Positions 18,973 to 26,671 of a stretch of DNA of 64,000 nucleotides are shown here, one piece after another; within the stretch, counting starts at the first letter, position 1, and every line of letters starts with the position of its first letter. The translations under genes were made by a program, and so were the position numbers. Below the pieces are notes generated by a model. That model saw only the letters and a list, made by a program, of their open reading frames with translations, was not told the origin of the DNA and made no database searches. This stretch comes from Pseudomonas sp. B33.4 (GTDB lineage: Bacteria > Pseudomonadota > Gammaproteobacteria > Pseudomonadales > Pseudomonadaceae). Location of the stretch: NCBI RefSeq assembly GCF_034555375.1, contig NZ_CP140706.1, positions 3,587,001 through 3,651,000 of the forward strand, given 5' to 3'.

Positions 18973-19184
18973 AGCGGTGTTCCTCAGAAAGGACCTGCAA
19001 AGGTCGATAGTGGCAGATACCAGCCCCGGCGTACGTTTAACCTGCATCAGGCCCGATGAAGCACCATGACACTTGCGTGAAAGATCAGCGGTACAGTCAC
19101 TTGTTGCTGGCATCGGACCGAGAACAAAAGGAAACTCCGGGCAGACCTGAACGCTCGACACTGTCATTTGCCTGAGGAAATCCA

Positions 19185-19877
19185 ATGCGCACCATCGGCC
19201 TGATCGGCGGCATGAGCTGGGAATCCAGCGCCGAATACTATCGCCTCATCAATCAGCAAGTCCGCGACCGTCTCGGCCCGTTGCGCTCGGCACAATTGCT
19301 GATGTACAGCGTCGACTTCGGCCCTGTCGAACAGGCCCAGCACGCCGGGCGCTGGGACGATGCCGCAGCGATTCTGGTCGATGCCGCGCGCAGGCTCGAA
19401 GCCGGTGGCGCTGATTGTGTGGTGCTGTGTACCAACACCATGCACAAAGTTGCCGAACATATTCAGGCGGCGATCAGCATTCCGTTTTTGCACATCGCTG
19501 AACCGGCTGCGCAGGCTGCCCTGGCAATCGACGCACGCACGGTCGGCTTGCTCGGCACGGCGTTCACCATGGAACAGGACTTTCTCAAGCAACGCCTGAT
19601 CGCCCAGGGGTTGACAGTTTTGGTGCCGGACGAAGCCGAGCGCAAGGACGTGCACCGGATCATCTATGACGAACTCTGCGTTGGCGTGATCAGCGATCAA
19701 TCGCGACAAATCTATCAGCGGGTCATCGAATCCCTTACCGCTCGTGGCGCTCAGGCGATCATCCTCGGCTGCACGGAAATCGGAATGCTGATCAAGCCCG
19801 AACACAGCGCCCTGCCCCTGCTCGACACCACCGAGCTGCATGCACAGTCGGCGGTGGCGTTCGCGCTGGGCGACTGA
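19185..19877 (+). CDS. Aspartate/glutamate racemase family protein
   Basis: The protein is 230 residues. It starts with IGLIGGMSWESS, the family signature. The two catalytic cysteines are C82 (in LCTNTMHK) and C196 (in ILGCTEIG), so the cofactor-independent two-base mechanism is intact. Closest in type to E. coli YgeA, a broad-specificity amino-acid racemase. A good gagga lies before the ATG. It is transcribed alone and converges on a GNAT gene, whose stop is 2 bases away. Confidence 0.85.
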   Translation: MRTIGLIGGMSWESSAEYYRLINQQVRDRLGPLRSAQLLMYSVDFGPVEQAQHAGRWDDAAAILVDAARRLEAGGADCVVLCTNTMHKVAEHIQAAISIPFLHIAEPAAQAALAIDARTVGLLGTAFTMEQDFLKQRLIAQGLTVLVPDEAERKDVHRIIYDELCVGVISDQSRQIYQRVIESLTARGAQAIILGCTEIGMLIKPEHSALPLLDTTELHAQSAVAFALGD

Positions 19878-19878
19878 G

Positions 19879-20397
19879 TCAGGTTGTCGGGCGATTGCGC
19901 AGACGGGCCATGCTCAGGGTGTCGACCCACTGCCCGTCGCGCACGGCGTAATCGCGAAACAGGCCTTCGGTTTCGAAACCGAATTTGCGGTAGAGCGCGA
20001 TGGCTGCATCGTTGTCGGCGTAAACCGAGAGTTCCACGCGGTGCAGATTCATCCAGTTGTCGGCGACGTCCAGCGCCGCCGCCAACAGCTTCGACCCCAC
20101 GCCTTTGCCCTGCCACTCCACGGCGACTGCCATACCGACGCTGCCGGCGTGGCTGCGACGAATCCGCGAATAGTTTTCCAGCCCCAAATGGCCGATGACC
20201 TGCCCCTGATGCAGCGCGACCAGCTTCAACACCCGTTCATTTTCCGCCAGCAACCGTTGGCGCCAGACGTCGACGGACTGAAACGGCATCTGCAACACCT
20301 GCCGGGTGACGGCCCGCTCGTTGTAAAGCGCCGTGACAGCCTCGAGGTGCGACTCGCTGAAGCGTTCGATGTGAATGGCGGCGTTGTGGTCTGGCAT
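19879..20397 (-). CDS. GNAT N-acetyltransferase (YhhY-like)
   Basis: The protein is 172 residues. The ATG at 20397 has agga upstream. Acetyl-CoA-binding motif A is VGMAVAVEWQGKGVGSKLL with the R/Q-x-x-G-x-G/A-type loop QGKGVG. The later ALYRKFGFETEG is the conserved motif B of GNAT proteins. The early segment RQVLQMPFQSVDVWRQRL resembles YhhY, an amino-acid N-acetyltransferase. The substrate is unproven. The longer in-frame version up to 20517 is produced by reading through a REP element and is not real. Confidence 0.8.
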   Translation of the reverse strand: MPDHNAAIHIERFSESHLEAVTALYNERAVTRQVLQMPFQSVDVWRQRLLAENERVLKLVALHQGQVIGHLGLENYSRIRRSHAGSVGMAVAVEWQGKGVGSKLLAAALDVADNWMNLHRVELSVYADNDAAIALYRKFGFETEGLFRDYAVRDGQWVDTLSMARLRNRPTT

Positions 20398-20473
20398 GGC
20401 GGATCCTTCCTGGATCGATGTGTGGCTGACCACTCTAAACCGCCAAACACGACATCTGCCATAGGTAAATACT

Positions 20474-20562
20474 TGTAGGAGTGAGCCTGCTCGCGATAGC
20501 GGTATGTCAGTCAACATTGATCAATCTGACACACCGCTATCGCGAGCAGGCTCACTCCTACA
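20474..20562. repeat. REP doublet (REPIN), class I
   Basis: Arms tgtaggagtgagcctgctcgcgatagcg and the reverse complement, with a loop containing gtcag...ctgac. It lies between the GNAT gene and the 3' end of the LysR gene. Confidence 0.9.
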
Positions 20563-20573
20563 GGGGGATCGCG

Positions 20574-21554
20574 TTAAGGCTGGAACCATTCATGGCGTTC
20601 GTTGAAGGTGTGGTGGATGAGGTCGGTCAGGGTTTGGACTTCGCTGATATTTTGTGAGTCCGCGTTGACCGCCAGCCAAGCCTGCAATTGCATGGGTTCG
20701 GCGAATAATCCGGGCAGTGCGATCAGGCCCCGATCGAAGCGGCTCATATACGCCGGCAACAACCCGATGCACGCGCTGCAGCGAATCATCTCCAGCATCA
20801 ATTCATAAGACTGCATCTGCACCACCCCGGCCAGACGCTGTTCAACCAGTTCATTCCAAGGGCGAAAGCTGTCGATCTGTCGATCATGTTGCCATTGCAC
20901 CAGCATGAAGTCGGCGAGGTCATCAGGGGTGTCCGGCCGCGCGGTGACACGGGAGTAGCGTTTGGCGATGTGTGGCAGGTAGTCGAGGCGCGCCAGCGCT
21001 TGTGGTTCGCTGGTGGCGAACGTCGGGCCGGGGTGCGGGGTTTCGCCGTTGGCCAGCCAGAGGACGATGTCGGCGCTGACGGCGCGCAGGGACAGTTCGC
21101 TGTCCAGCGCGATGATTTCCAGACGCACGCTGGCGTTGCGGCGCAGCAGTGCGATGAGGTCGCGGCCAAGGATGTCGTGGAGGATCGATTCGGCGACAGC
21201 CAGGCGAATCAATGGTTGTTCGATTACCGGGAGTTTGCGTTCGTTGGCCAGCGCCACCAGTTTGGCCTGCAGTTGCTGGCCTTCGCGGGTCAGGCTCAAG
21301 GCGCTGCCCTGGAAGCTGAACAGGGTGTGCTGGAGTTCTTGCTCAAGCTGCGCGAGTTGTTTGCGCAGCAAGGTCGAGCGCACGTTGAGGCTGCGTGCGG
21401 CTTGCATGAAGCAGCCGCAGCGGGCGCTGACCAGGAAGTATTGAGCGACATCGGCGTCGATGGTCGCGGCGTGTGCGAGCCACGGTTCGCTGTTGTCGTG
21501 TGGCCAGCGGTAATCGCTGGTGCCCTGGCGTCCTGCGGGTTCGGTGAATGACAT
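20574..21554 (-). CDS. LysR-family regulator at the end of the Pdt-like operon
   Basis: The protein is 326 residues. It starts at ATG 21554 (MSFTEPAGRQ), and the in-frame extension to 21680 is REP sequence. After about 30 variable residues comes a winged helix region (DADVAQYFLVSARCGCFMQAARSLNV...LRKQLAQLEQEL) typical of LysR proteins. An effector-binding domain follows (about 115-310). It follows the PpiC gene on the same strand with a REP doublet between. A LysR gene sits in the same place in the P. aeruginosa PA0691-PA0701 region. Whether it controls that operon is an inference. Confidence 0.75.
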   Translation of the reverse strand: MSFTEPAGRQGTSDYRWPHDNSEPWLAHAATIDADVAQYFLVSARCGCFMQAARSLNVRSTLLRKQLAQLEQELQHTLFSFQGSALSLTREGQQLQAKLVALANERKLPVIEQPLIRLAVAESILHDILGRDLIALLRRNASVRLEIIALDSELSLRAVSADIVLWLANGETPHPGPTFATSEPQALARLDYLPHIAKRYSRVTARPDTPDDLADFMLVQWQHDRQIDSFRPWNELVEQRLAGVVQMQSYELMLEMIRCSACIGLLPAYMSRFDRGLIALPGLFAEPMQLQAWLAVNADSQNISEVQTLTDLIHHTFNERHEWFQP

Positions 21555-21598
21555 CGATGACTCCCTGTCGATCTTTGTATTTGTCTTACGCAGCTCCC

Positions 21599-21687
21599 TG
21601 TAGGAGTGAGCCTGCTCGCGATAGCGTCCGGTCAGTTGACATTGACTAACCTGACCCACCGCTATCGCGAGCAGGCTCACTCCTACA
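21599..21687. repeat. REP doublet (REPIN), class I
   Basis: Same arms as the copy at 20474-20562. It separates the LysR gene from the PpiC gene and may reduce read-through or stabilise the upstream mRNA. Confidence 0.9.
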
Positions 21688-21710
21688 GGGGGTTTGTGGT
21701 GAAGGTGAAA

Positions 21711-22658
21711 TCAGTGTTTTTCCTCGAGGGCTTTGTTCAGTTCGGCGCCGTCGATGCTCAGCGTTGCGGTGTTGAGCATGCCGTCCAGATAGGCTTGGGC
21801 GATTTGCTCCTGGCGTTGCGCACGCAAGGCCTGGGTCAGTTGATCGCGCAGTTCATCGAGGGTTGCGGTACGGGCGGGTTGTTGCTCGGTGAGCTTGATC
21901 ACATGGAACCCGGCGGCACTTTGGACGGGATCAGAGACGGCGCCAACCTTGAGACGTGCCACGGCGCCTCGCACTTCCGGTACCAGTTGCTGCAACGGTT
22001 GCAGACCGCTATCACCGCCACGTTCAGCGGTGACGCGATCCTGTGAATATTGAGTCGCCAATGCAGCAAATTCTGTCGGCGTCGCCTGCGCTTTCTTGCT
22101 CAGTTCAAGCGCCTGCTTGCGCACCGCTTCAAGCGTCTGCGGATCACTCACCCCAAGGAAAATCTGACTGACCCGATACAGTGGCGGTGTCTGCCAGTTC
22201 GCCTTGCCGGCGTCATAGGCCTGCTGCAATTCAGCCGCACTCGGATAATCTGCCGGCACCTCACTGACCGAACGCAAGTAATCACGGAACACGATCTGCT
22301 CAGTCGCCGCCCGAGTCTGCCGCGCAACCTCCGGACGCTGCGCCCAACCCTGCGCATCGGCCTGCTCCAGCACCGCTTTCTCGGCCAGACGCGTGCGAAT
22401 CCAGCGCTCCAGTGCCTCACGATTGCCGCGTAATTGTTCGCGAGTCTCTGGTGGCACTGTTGCCAGCAATGCTTGCAACTCGTCAGGCGACACCTGCTGA
22501 TTACCCAATCGCGCCACCGCCGGCCCCGCAGCAACCGCCGCCAGCGGCGACGATTGCTGGGCGGCGACCGGGTCACTGCCCGGCCGCACCACCAGCGCCA
22601 CGGCCACCACCAACAACGCCACCGCAGCGGCGCTGATCACCATGGCAGGCTTTTTCAC
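21711..22658 (-). CDS. Periplasmic parvulin-type peptidyl-prolyl isomerase (PpiC/SurA-like)
   Basis: The protein is 315 residues. An N-terminal membrane anchor (VISAAAVALLVVAVALVV) is followed by a SurA-like helical chaperone region (about 55-150). A parvulin domain follows (about 160-265: RVSQIFLGVSD, FAALATQYSQD, GGDSGLQPLQQLVPEV, GFHVIKLTEQQPA). It would fold outer-membrane or secreted proteins in the periplasm. Its start overlaps the stop of the YbjN-like gene by 4 bases. Its place at the end of an operon with a TpsB transporter and a porin suggests these as clients. Confidence 0.85.
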   Translation of the reverse strand: MKKPAMVISAAAVALLVVAVALVVRPGSDPVAAQQSSPLAAVAAGPAVARLGNQQVSPDELQALLATVPPETREQLRGNREALERWIRTRLAEKAVLEQADAQGWAQRPEVARQTRAATEQIVFRDYLRSVSEVPADYPSAAELQQAYDAGKANWQTPPLYRVSQIFLGVSDPQTLEAVRKQALELSKKAQATPTEFAALATQYSQDRVTAERGGDSGLQPLQQLVPEVRGAVARLKVGAVSDPVQSAAGFHVIKLTEQQPARTATLDELRDQLTQALRAQRQEQIAQAYLDGMLNTATLSIDGAELNKALEEKH

Positions 22659-23125
22659 AGCGCGACTTCCTCTTGCTCGGCAACGGCGACTTTGGCGGTC
22701 TGCGCGCTGCCGTTCTGGGTAAAATCACGCAGATAAACGATGAACTCTTGCAGCAGGCGATCCCACAATTCCAGGTTGCCACGCAGGTGATCGTTGCTCA
22801 CGCCCGCCGCCACTACCACGTCCATTTCCATCACCAGAAACTCGCCCTGCAACGACAACCGCGCAAAACGCCGACTCGCGTTCCACTGCTCGGCCACGCC
22901 CTGTGGCAACTCACCCTGCACCCGCAGCGCACAGCTGAAAGTGAAATCGACGTAGCTGCCCTGCTCCACCGCCGGATTACCAAAACGCACGGCGTAACCG
23001 ATGCCCTGACTGGCGCTGAGCAACTGAACAATACCGTTCTGTTCGGTTTCGTTGACGCGATAACCGGCCGCTTGCAGGACTTCGGTCAGGGATTTTGGCG
23101 ATACGTGGCTGATCAATTGAGTCAT
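22655..23125 (-). CDS. YbjN-domain protein
   Basis: The protein is 156 residues with no signal peptide. The arrangement SLTEVLQAAGYRV...YAVRFGNPA...DFTFSCAL...FARLSLQGEFLVMEMDV matches YbjN-type domains (a secretion-chaperone-like fold), which are cytoplasmic and of unclear function. It lies between the coiled-coil protein and the PpiC gene with short spacing or overlap on both sides, so it is part of the operon. It may chaperone an operon product before export, by analogy of fold only. Confidence 0.65.
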   Translation of the reverse strand: MTQLISHVSPKSLTEVLQAAGYRVNETEQNGIVQLLSASQGIGYAVRFGNPAVEQGSYVDFTFSCALRVQGELPQGVAEQWNASRRFARLSLQGEFLVMEMDVVVAAGVSNDHLRGNLELWDRLLQEFIVYLRDFTQNGSAQTAKVAVAEQEEVAL

Positions 23126-23142
23126 TACTTCTTCCTTGTTTA

Positions 23143-23772
23143 TCAGTGCGTGAGCGCGGCTTGCGGCGCGTCGAATTGAGTCTTGTAAAGGTCATCGCCG
23201 AACCCCTGGGCCAGTTCATCGAACTTGACCCGGGCGCTGCCCGCGAAGGGCTGGCGGATCTTCATCACCTCGGCCACGTCGATGTTTTCGTAGGCAGTGA
23301 GGATCTGTTTGGCGACGCCGTACATCTGCTGATTCTTGACTGAACATTGCTGCACTTGTGTGTCACGTTCAGTCAATTGCGCTTGAAGCTTAGACCGTTC
23401 TGCCTCTTTGGCACGGGCCATGACCAGCAACTCGTCATAGGCCTTTTTGAACTTGCCGGTCTGCTCGGCGCTGGCCGCCACTTGTGCCTGCGCCTGGCTG
23501 TGCAGGCTCTGTTGCTGCCCGGCCAGTTGCTCGGCAACGCCTTTGGCCTTGGCCAGTTCAGCGCTCAATTGCTTGATTTGCGCCTGCGCAGCCTTGGCCT
23601 CGTTCTGCGCCGCCAGTTGCGCGGCGCTGGCCTGGGCCTGCTGACTTTGCAGGGCCTGCAACTGTTGCGTAGTGCTGCGCAATTGCGTGCGCAGGCGTTC
23701 TTCCATGCCTTCGGCATGCGCTCCAGTGGCAATCAACAATCCCAGTCCCAGACCCAACAAACGCGTTTTCAT
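23143..23772 (-). CDS. Periplasmic coiled-coil protein
   Basis: The protein is 209 residues. A clear signal peptide (LLGLGLGLLIATGAHA) is followed by about 130 residues of Ala/Gln/Glu-rich heptads (TQQLQALQSQQAQAS..., AKAAQAQIKQLSAELAK). The C-terminal part is more globular, with one Cys in QQCSVKNQQM. No enzymatic motif is seen. It lies 17 bases from the porin gene. A periplasmic spacer or scaffold between the ExbB/ExbD/TonB-like motor and outer-membrane partners is an inference from its shape and context. Confidence 0.7.
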   Translation of the reverse strand: MKTRLLGLGLGLLIATGAHAEGMEERLRTQLRSTTQQLQALQSQQAQASAAQLAAQNEAKAAQAQIKQLSAELAKAKGVAEQLAGQQQSLHSQAQAQVAASAEQTGKFKKAYDELLVMARAKEAERSKLQAQLTERDTQVQQCSVKNQQMYGVAKQILTAYENIDVAEVMKIRQPFAGSARVKFDELAQGFGDDLYKTQFDAPQAALTH

Positions 23773-23789
23773 AACCCTCTCCCGGCGCC

Positions 23790-25487
23790 TTAGAAGCGCG
23801 TGTTGATCTCAAGCTGCAAGACGTCGATGTCGAACGGCGCGCCGTACACCGCTTCGGTGCTCATCCAGCGACCGGTGGCGTAAACGTTCTTCGCCAGACC
23901 GTAGTTGCCGCCGATGAAATAACCCTTGGCGTTGGTGCCGCCGAGGTGGAACGACGAGTCGTTGAAGCCGTCCGGCAAGGCATCAGGCTGGATGTATTTG
24001 TAGCCGGCGAACATGTTCCAGTCGCCCTGCTTTTTCAGGTCCAGCTCGCTGCCGAGGGTGAACTGCACCATCCACGCATTGGCGCCGCTTTCGATGTCGC
24101 CGTTGCTGTCGAGGTTGTTGACGATCTGCCCGGCCGAGCGCTTGCGCATGTCGCCTTCGTCGTACGCGAGGTTGTGGATGTAGTTGCCCTGGCTGCGCAG
24201 TTTGAAGTCTTCCGGCAGGTCGGCGTCCCAGACCATGTTCAGATCCAGCAGATTGAATTCCGAAGCGAGGCCAACAAACTGCGGCTGCGGCGTAGTCGTC
24301 GGGTTGAGCGGGTTCGGCGTGATGTCGCGCAGCAGGAACACGCTGTTGCCCTTCTGCATGAACGCCGCGCGGCTGCCGTCGCTGTCGCAGCCCGGTGCGC
24401 CGGCCCACGGTTCGCAAGGGCTGGAGCGCTGACCTTGAATGTCGTCGAAGCGGTAGTACGCCAATGCACCCTTCAAGCGGTTGTTGCTGTTGATCGCCCA
24501 CTTGGCGCCAATCTGCGCGCCGTACAGCCATTTGTTGTCGCTTTCTTCCTTGTCGAAGCCGTTGCTGCTGGCAGTGTCGTTGGTGTAATCCACCGGGAAC
24601 GCACCGACGGTGCCGAACACGCCCCAATCGCGGTTGAGCTTGTGGTCGAAAATCGCCGCGACGCCATCGAAATTCAAGTCATTGGAATAGAGCATGTCGG
24701 TGGACATGAACGGGTTGGCGAAGCGCCCGCCGGTCAGGGTCAATTCATCCGTAGGCTTCCAGTTCAGGTAGCCCTGATCGAGCCAAATGTCCTTTTTGGC
24801 GAAACCGCCGCCGAGGTTTTGCGTGGTCGATACCGGGTTGTTGTCCGAGCCGGTGCCGATACGAATGCCAGCGGTCCATTGCGGCGAGATCTCGGCTTTC
24901 ATGCCCAGCCGCGCACGGATGCGGAACTGGTTGGTACGGTCTTCGCGGGTGTTGAGCAGCGGCGGCAGATTGGTGCTGCTGTTCGGATTGACGTCGTACG
25001 GGCCGTTGTTGTTGAGCTTGGCGAAGTCGACGATCTCGTTGCTGTTGCTGTCCGAGTAGTAGCGCGATTCGTTGCGCAAGCGAATGTCGCCGTCGAAACT
25101 GATGCGCGCAGCCCATTCCGGGAAACTGTTGGGCGCGGCCCAGTTTTCCTGTTTAGCGGTGGCCATGACTTCGGCTTTGACCTGATCACGGATTTGGTCG
25201 CGCACCGCTGCCGGCACGTATTGCACACGGACGTCACCCGGCGCCGCCACGGGCCCAGCGGCTACGGCGGTGGATGCCGCAGCCTGTTTGGCCTGGGCGG
25301 CTTCGTTCTGCGCCTGAGCGATCAGCGCGTCGGCCTTGTCCTGTTTCAAAATGCCCTGCTCGACCAGCAAGCGGATCAGATTGATCGTGGCGTTCTCCGA
25401 GGGCGCGGGCGCTGCCACGGCCTGACCGACCAGGGTCGCAATGACCATGCCGACCGCCAGGGACAATCGATTCACGTTGGAAATCAT
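23790..25487 (-). CDS. Putative outer-membrane porin (Porin_5 type)
   Basis: The protein is about 565 residues. ATG 25487 is preferred over GTG 25493 (aaggag lies upstream of both). After a signal peptide comes a short helical segment (LIRLLVEQGILKQDKADALI) and an Ala/Gln coiled coil. A long beta-strand-rich part follows (FDGDIRLRNESRYY, RIRARLGMKAEI, GGRFANPFM, YFIGGNYGLA), ending in aromatic Phe (LEINTRF), as expected of a beta-barrel recognised by BamA. This plan is that of Porin_5 putative porins. It sits just downstream of the TonB-like gene, so it may be the outer-membrane partner of that motor. Confidence 0.8.
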   Translation of the reverse strand: MISNVNRLSLAVGMVIATLVGQAVAAPAPSENATINLIRLLVEQGILKQDKADALIAQAQNEAAQAKQAAASTAVAAGPVAAPGDVRVQYVPAAVRDQIRDQVKAEVMATAKQENWAAPNSFPEWAARISFDGDIRLRNESRYYSDSNSNEIVDFAKLNNNGPYDVNPNSSTNLPPLLNTREDRTNQFRIRARLGMKAEISPQWTAGIRIGTGSDNNPVSTTQNLGGGFAKKDIWLDQGYLNWKPTDELTLTGGRFANPFMSTDMLYSNDLNFDGVAAIFDHKLNRDWGVFGTVGAFPVDYTNDTASSNGFDKEESDNKWLYGAQIGAKWAINSNNRLKGALAYYRFDDIQGQRSSPCEPWAGAPGCDSDGSRAAFMQKGNSVFLLRDITPNPLNPTTTPQPQFVGLASEFNLLDLNMVWDADLPEDFKLRSQGNYIHNLAYDEGDMRKRSAGQIVNNLDSNGDIESGANAWMVQFTLGSELDLKKQGDWNMFAGYKYIQPDALPDGFNDSSFHLGGTNAKGYFIGGNYGLAKNVYATGRWMSTEAVYGAPFDIDVLQLEINTRF

Positions 25488-25526
25488 CTGCACACAACTC
25501 CTTTTGCCAAAGCGTAAATAAGTGAA

Positions 25527-26231
25527 TTAACCCGGACGCCGCCCTTGCAGGGACAGGCGCACAGGCAACGTGATGGAGGCCGGAGGCCGTTCGCTCAGCG
25601 CCGGCGCGCCACGTAGCGCGGCCAGCACTTGCGTATCAATCTCTGGGTTGCCGCTGGACTTGATCAGCTCGACCCGGGTGATCTCGCCGACGCTGCTCAG
25701 CCAGACATCGGCCTGCAACGAGAACGCGAGGTTGCGCAGCTCGGGGTTCTCGCGCAGCAAACGCTGGAAGGTGAACGCCAGAAACTGGCTGTATGTCCCC
25801 GTGCCCAAACGTCCGCCGCCGGCACCGGCCATGCCGCCACCCTTGCCCGCGCCGATGTTGAAGGCGTCGTTGCCGGACTGCGCATCGCCATCCATTTGCA
25901 TCGGGTTGGCCAGATCGTCCGCCGGTGATGGCGGCGCTTCTTCCTCGGGCTTGACCTCTTCCGGCTCCGGCGTTGGCTCAGGCTCGACGACTTTCTCTTC
26001 CACCGGGGTTTCCGGTTCCGGTGGTTTTTCCGGCGGCGGAGGTGGCGGTGGCGGCAACGGAATGATCGTCGGCACCTTCGGCGCTTCACGACGAATACCG
26101 CTCATGTCGTTGGCCCACTGCCAGAGGAACCACGCAGCGAGCGCGCCGATCAGCAATCCGGCGCCCCACTTCGCGTAACGCAGCGCTTGCTTTTTCACCG
26201 GCAGCGGCTCGATCGGGAGTTGTGCGGTCAT
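25527..26231 (-). CDS. TonB-like energy transducer
   Basis: The protein is 234 residues. A short cytoplasmic N-terminus leads to one membrane helix (about 24-43). A proline-rich/EP-KP-like stretch follows (about 50-105, including PPPPPPPPEKPPEPE), then a Gly-rich linker. The C-terminal domain (about 160-230) contains DVWLSSVGEITRVELIKSSGNPEIDTQVLAALR, the TonB/TolA C-terminal fold pattern. It follows exbD by 3 bases. With ExbB and ExbD it forms a complete inner-membrane motor that would pass proton-motive force to an outer-membrane protein. Confidence 0.85.
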   Translation of the reverse strand: MTAQLPIEPLPVKKQALRYAKWGAGLLIGALAAWFLWQWANDMSGIRREAPKVPTIIPLPPPPPPPPEKPPEPETPVEEKVVEPEPTPEPEEVKPEEEAPPSPADDLANPMQMDGDAQSGNDAFNIGAGKGGGMAGAGGGRLGTGTYSQFLAFTFQRLLRENPELRNLAFSLQADVWLSSVGEITRVELIKSSGNPEIDTQVLAALRGAPALSERPPASITLPVRLSLQGRRPG

Positions 26232-26234
26232 GAC

Positions 26235-26660
26235 TCAGCCCTGACTCGGTTTGCCGGTCACAAGACCGACCTGGGACAGTTCGAGCCGGCGCAACAGGTC
26301 CAGCACTTCGATGACTTTCTGGTACTGCACCGTGGCGTCACCGCGCACGATCACCGGGAAATCCGGGCTCTGCGCCTTCTCGATGCGCAGGCGCTCTTCC
26401 AGCTCGGCCAGCGTCACCGGGTAAGCGTCGAGGAAAACCTGCCCGCCGTCATTCACCGAAATCGCCTTGGTCTTGGCCTCGGACAGCGACACCGAAGCGC
26501 TGGCCTTGGGCAGGTTGATCTGGATCCCGGAGACCTGCGCGGTAGCGGTGAGGATGAACATCACCAGCACCACCATCAGCACGTCGACCAGTGGGGTGAT
26601 GTTGATGCTGTCCACTGCTGCATCTTCATCATCGTCGTGGGAGGCATTTACGGACGCCAT
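26235..26660 (-). CDS. exbD: ExbD/TolR-type biopolymer transport protein
   Basis: The protein is 141 residues. An acidic N-terminus is followed by one membrane helix with the essential proton-carrying aspartate (about D26 in ITPLVDVLMVVLVMF). A periplasmic domain (about 45-135: INLPKAS..., VFLDAYPVTLAELEERLR) is as in ExbD/TolR. A strong gaggag lies upstream. It is 11 bases from the ExbB gene. In P. aeruginosa the matching gene is named exbD2, and I keep exbD for the family. Confidence 0.9.
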   Translation of the reverse strand: MASVNASHDDDEDAAVDSINITPLVDVLMVVLVMFILTATAQVSGIQINLPKASASVSLSEAKTKAISVNDGGQVFLDAYPVTLAELEERLRIEKAQSPDFPVIVRGDATVQYQKVIEVLDLLRRLELSQVGLVTGKPSQG

Positions 26661-26671
26661 GTCAGTGCTCC

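Noticed and set aside
20398..21680. N-terminal extensions of the GNAT and LysR proteins into REP sequence
   Set aside because: REP arms are open in these frames and supply false starts; real starts with ribosome sites lie at 20397 and 21554.
23946..25517. 523-codon open frame antisense to the porin
   Set aside because: No signal peptide, domain or ribosome site; the sense gene fits the operon.
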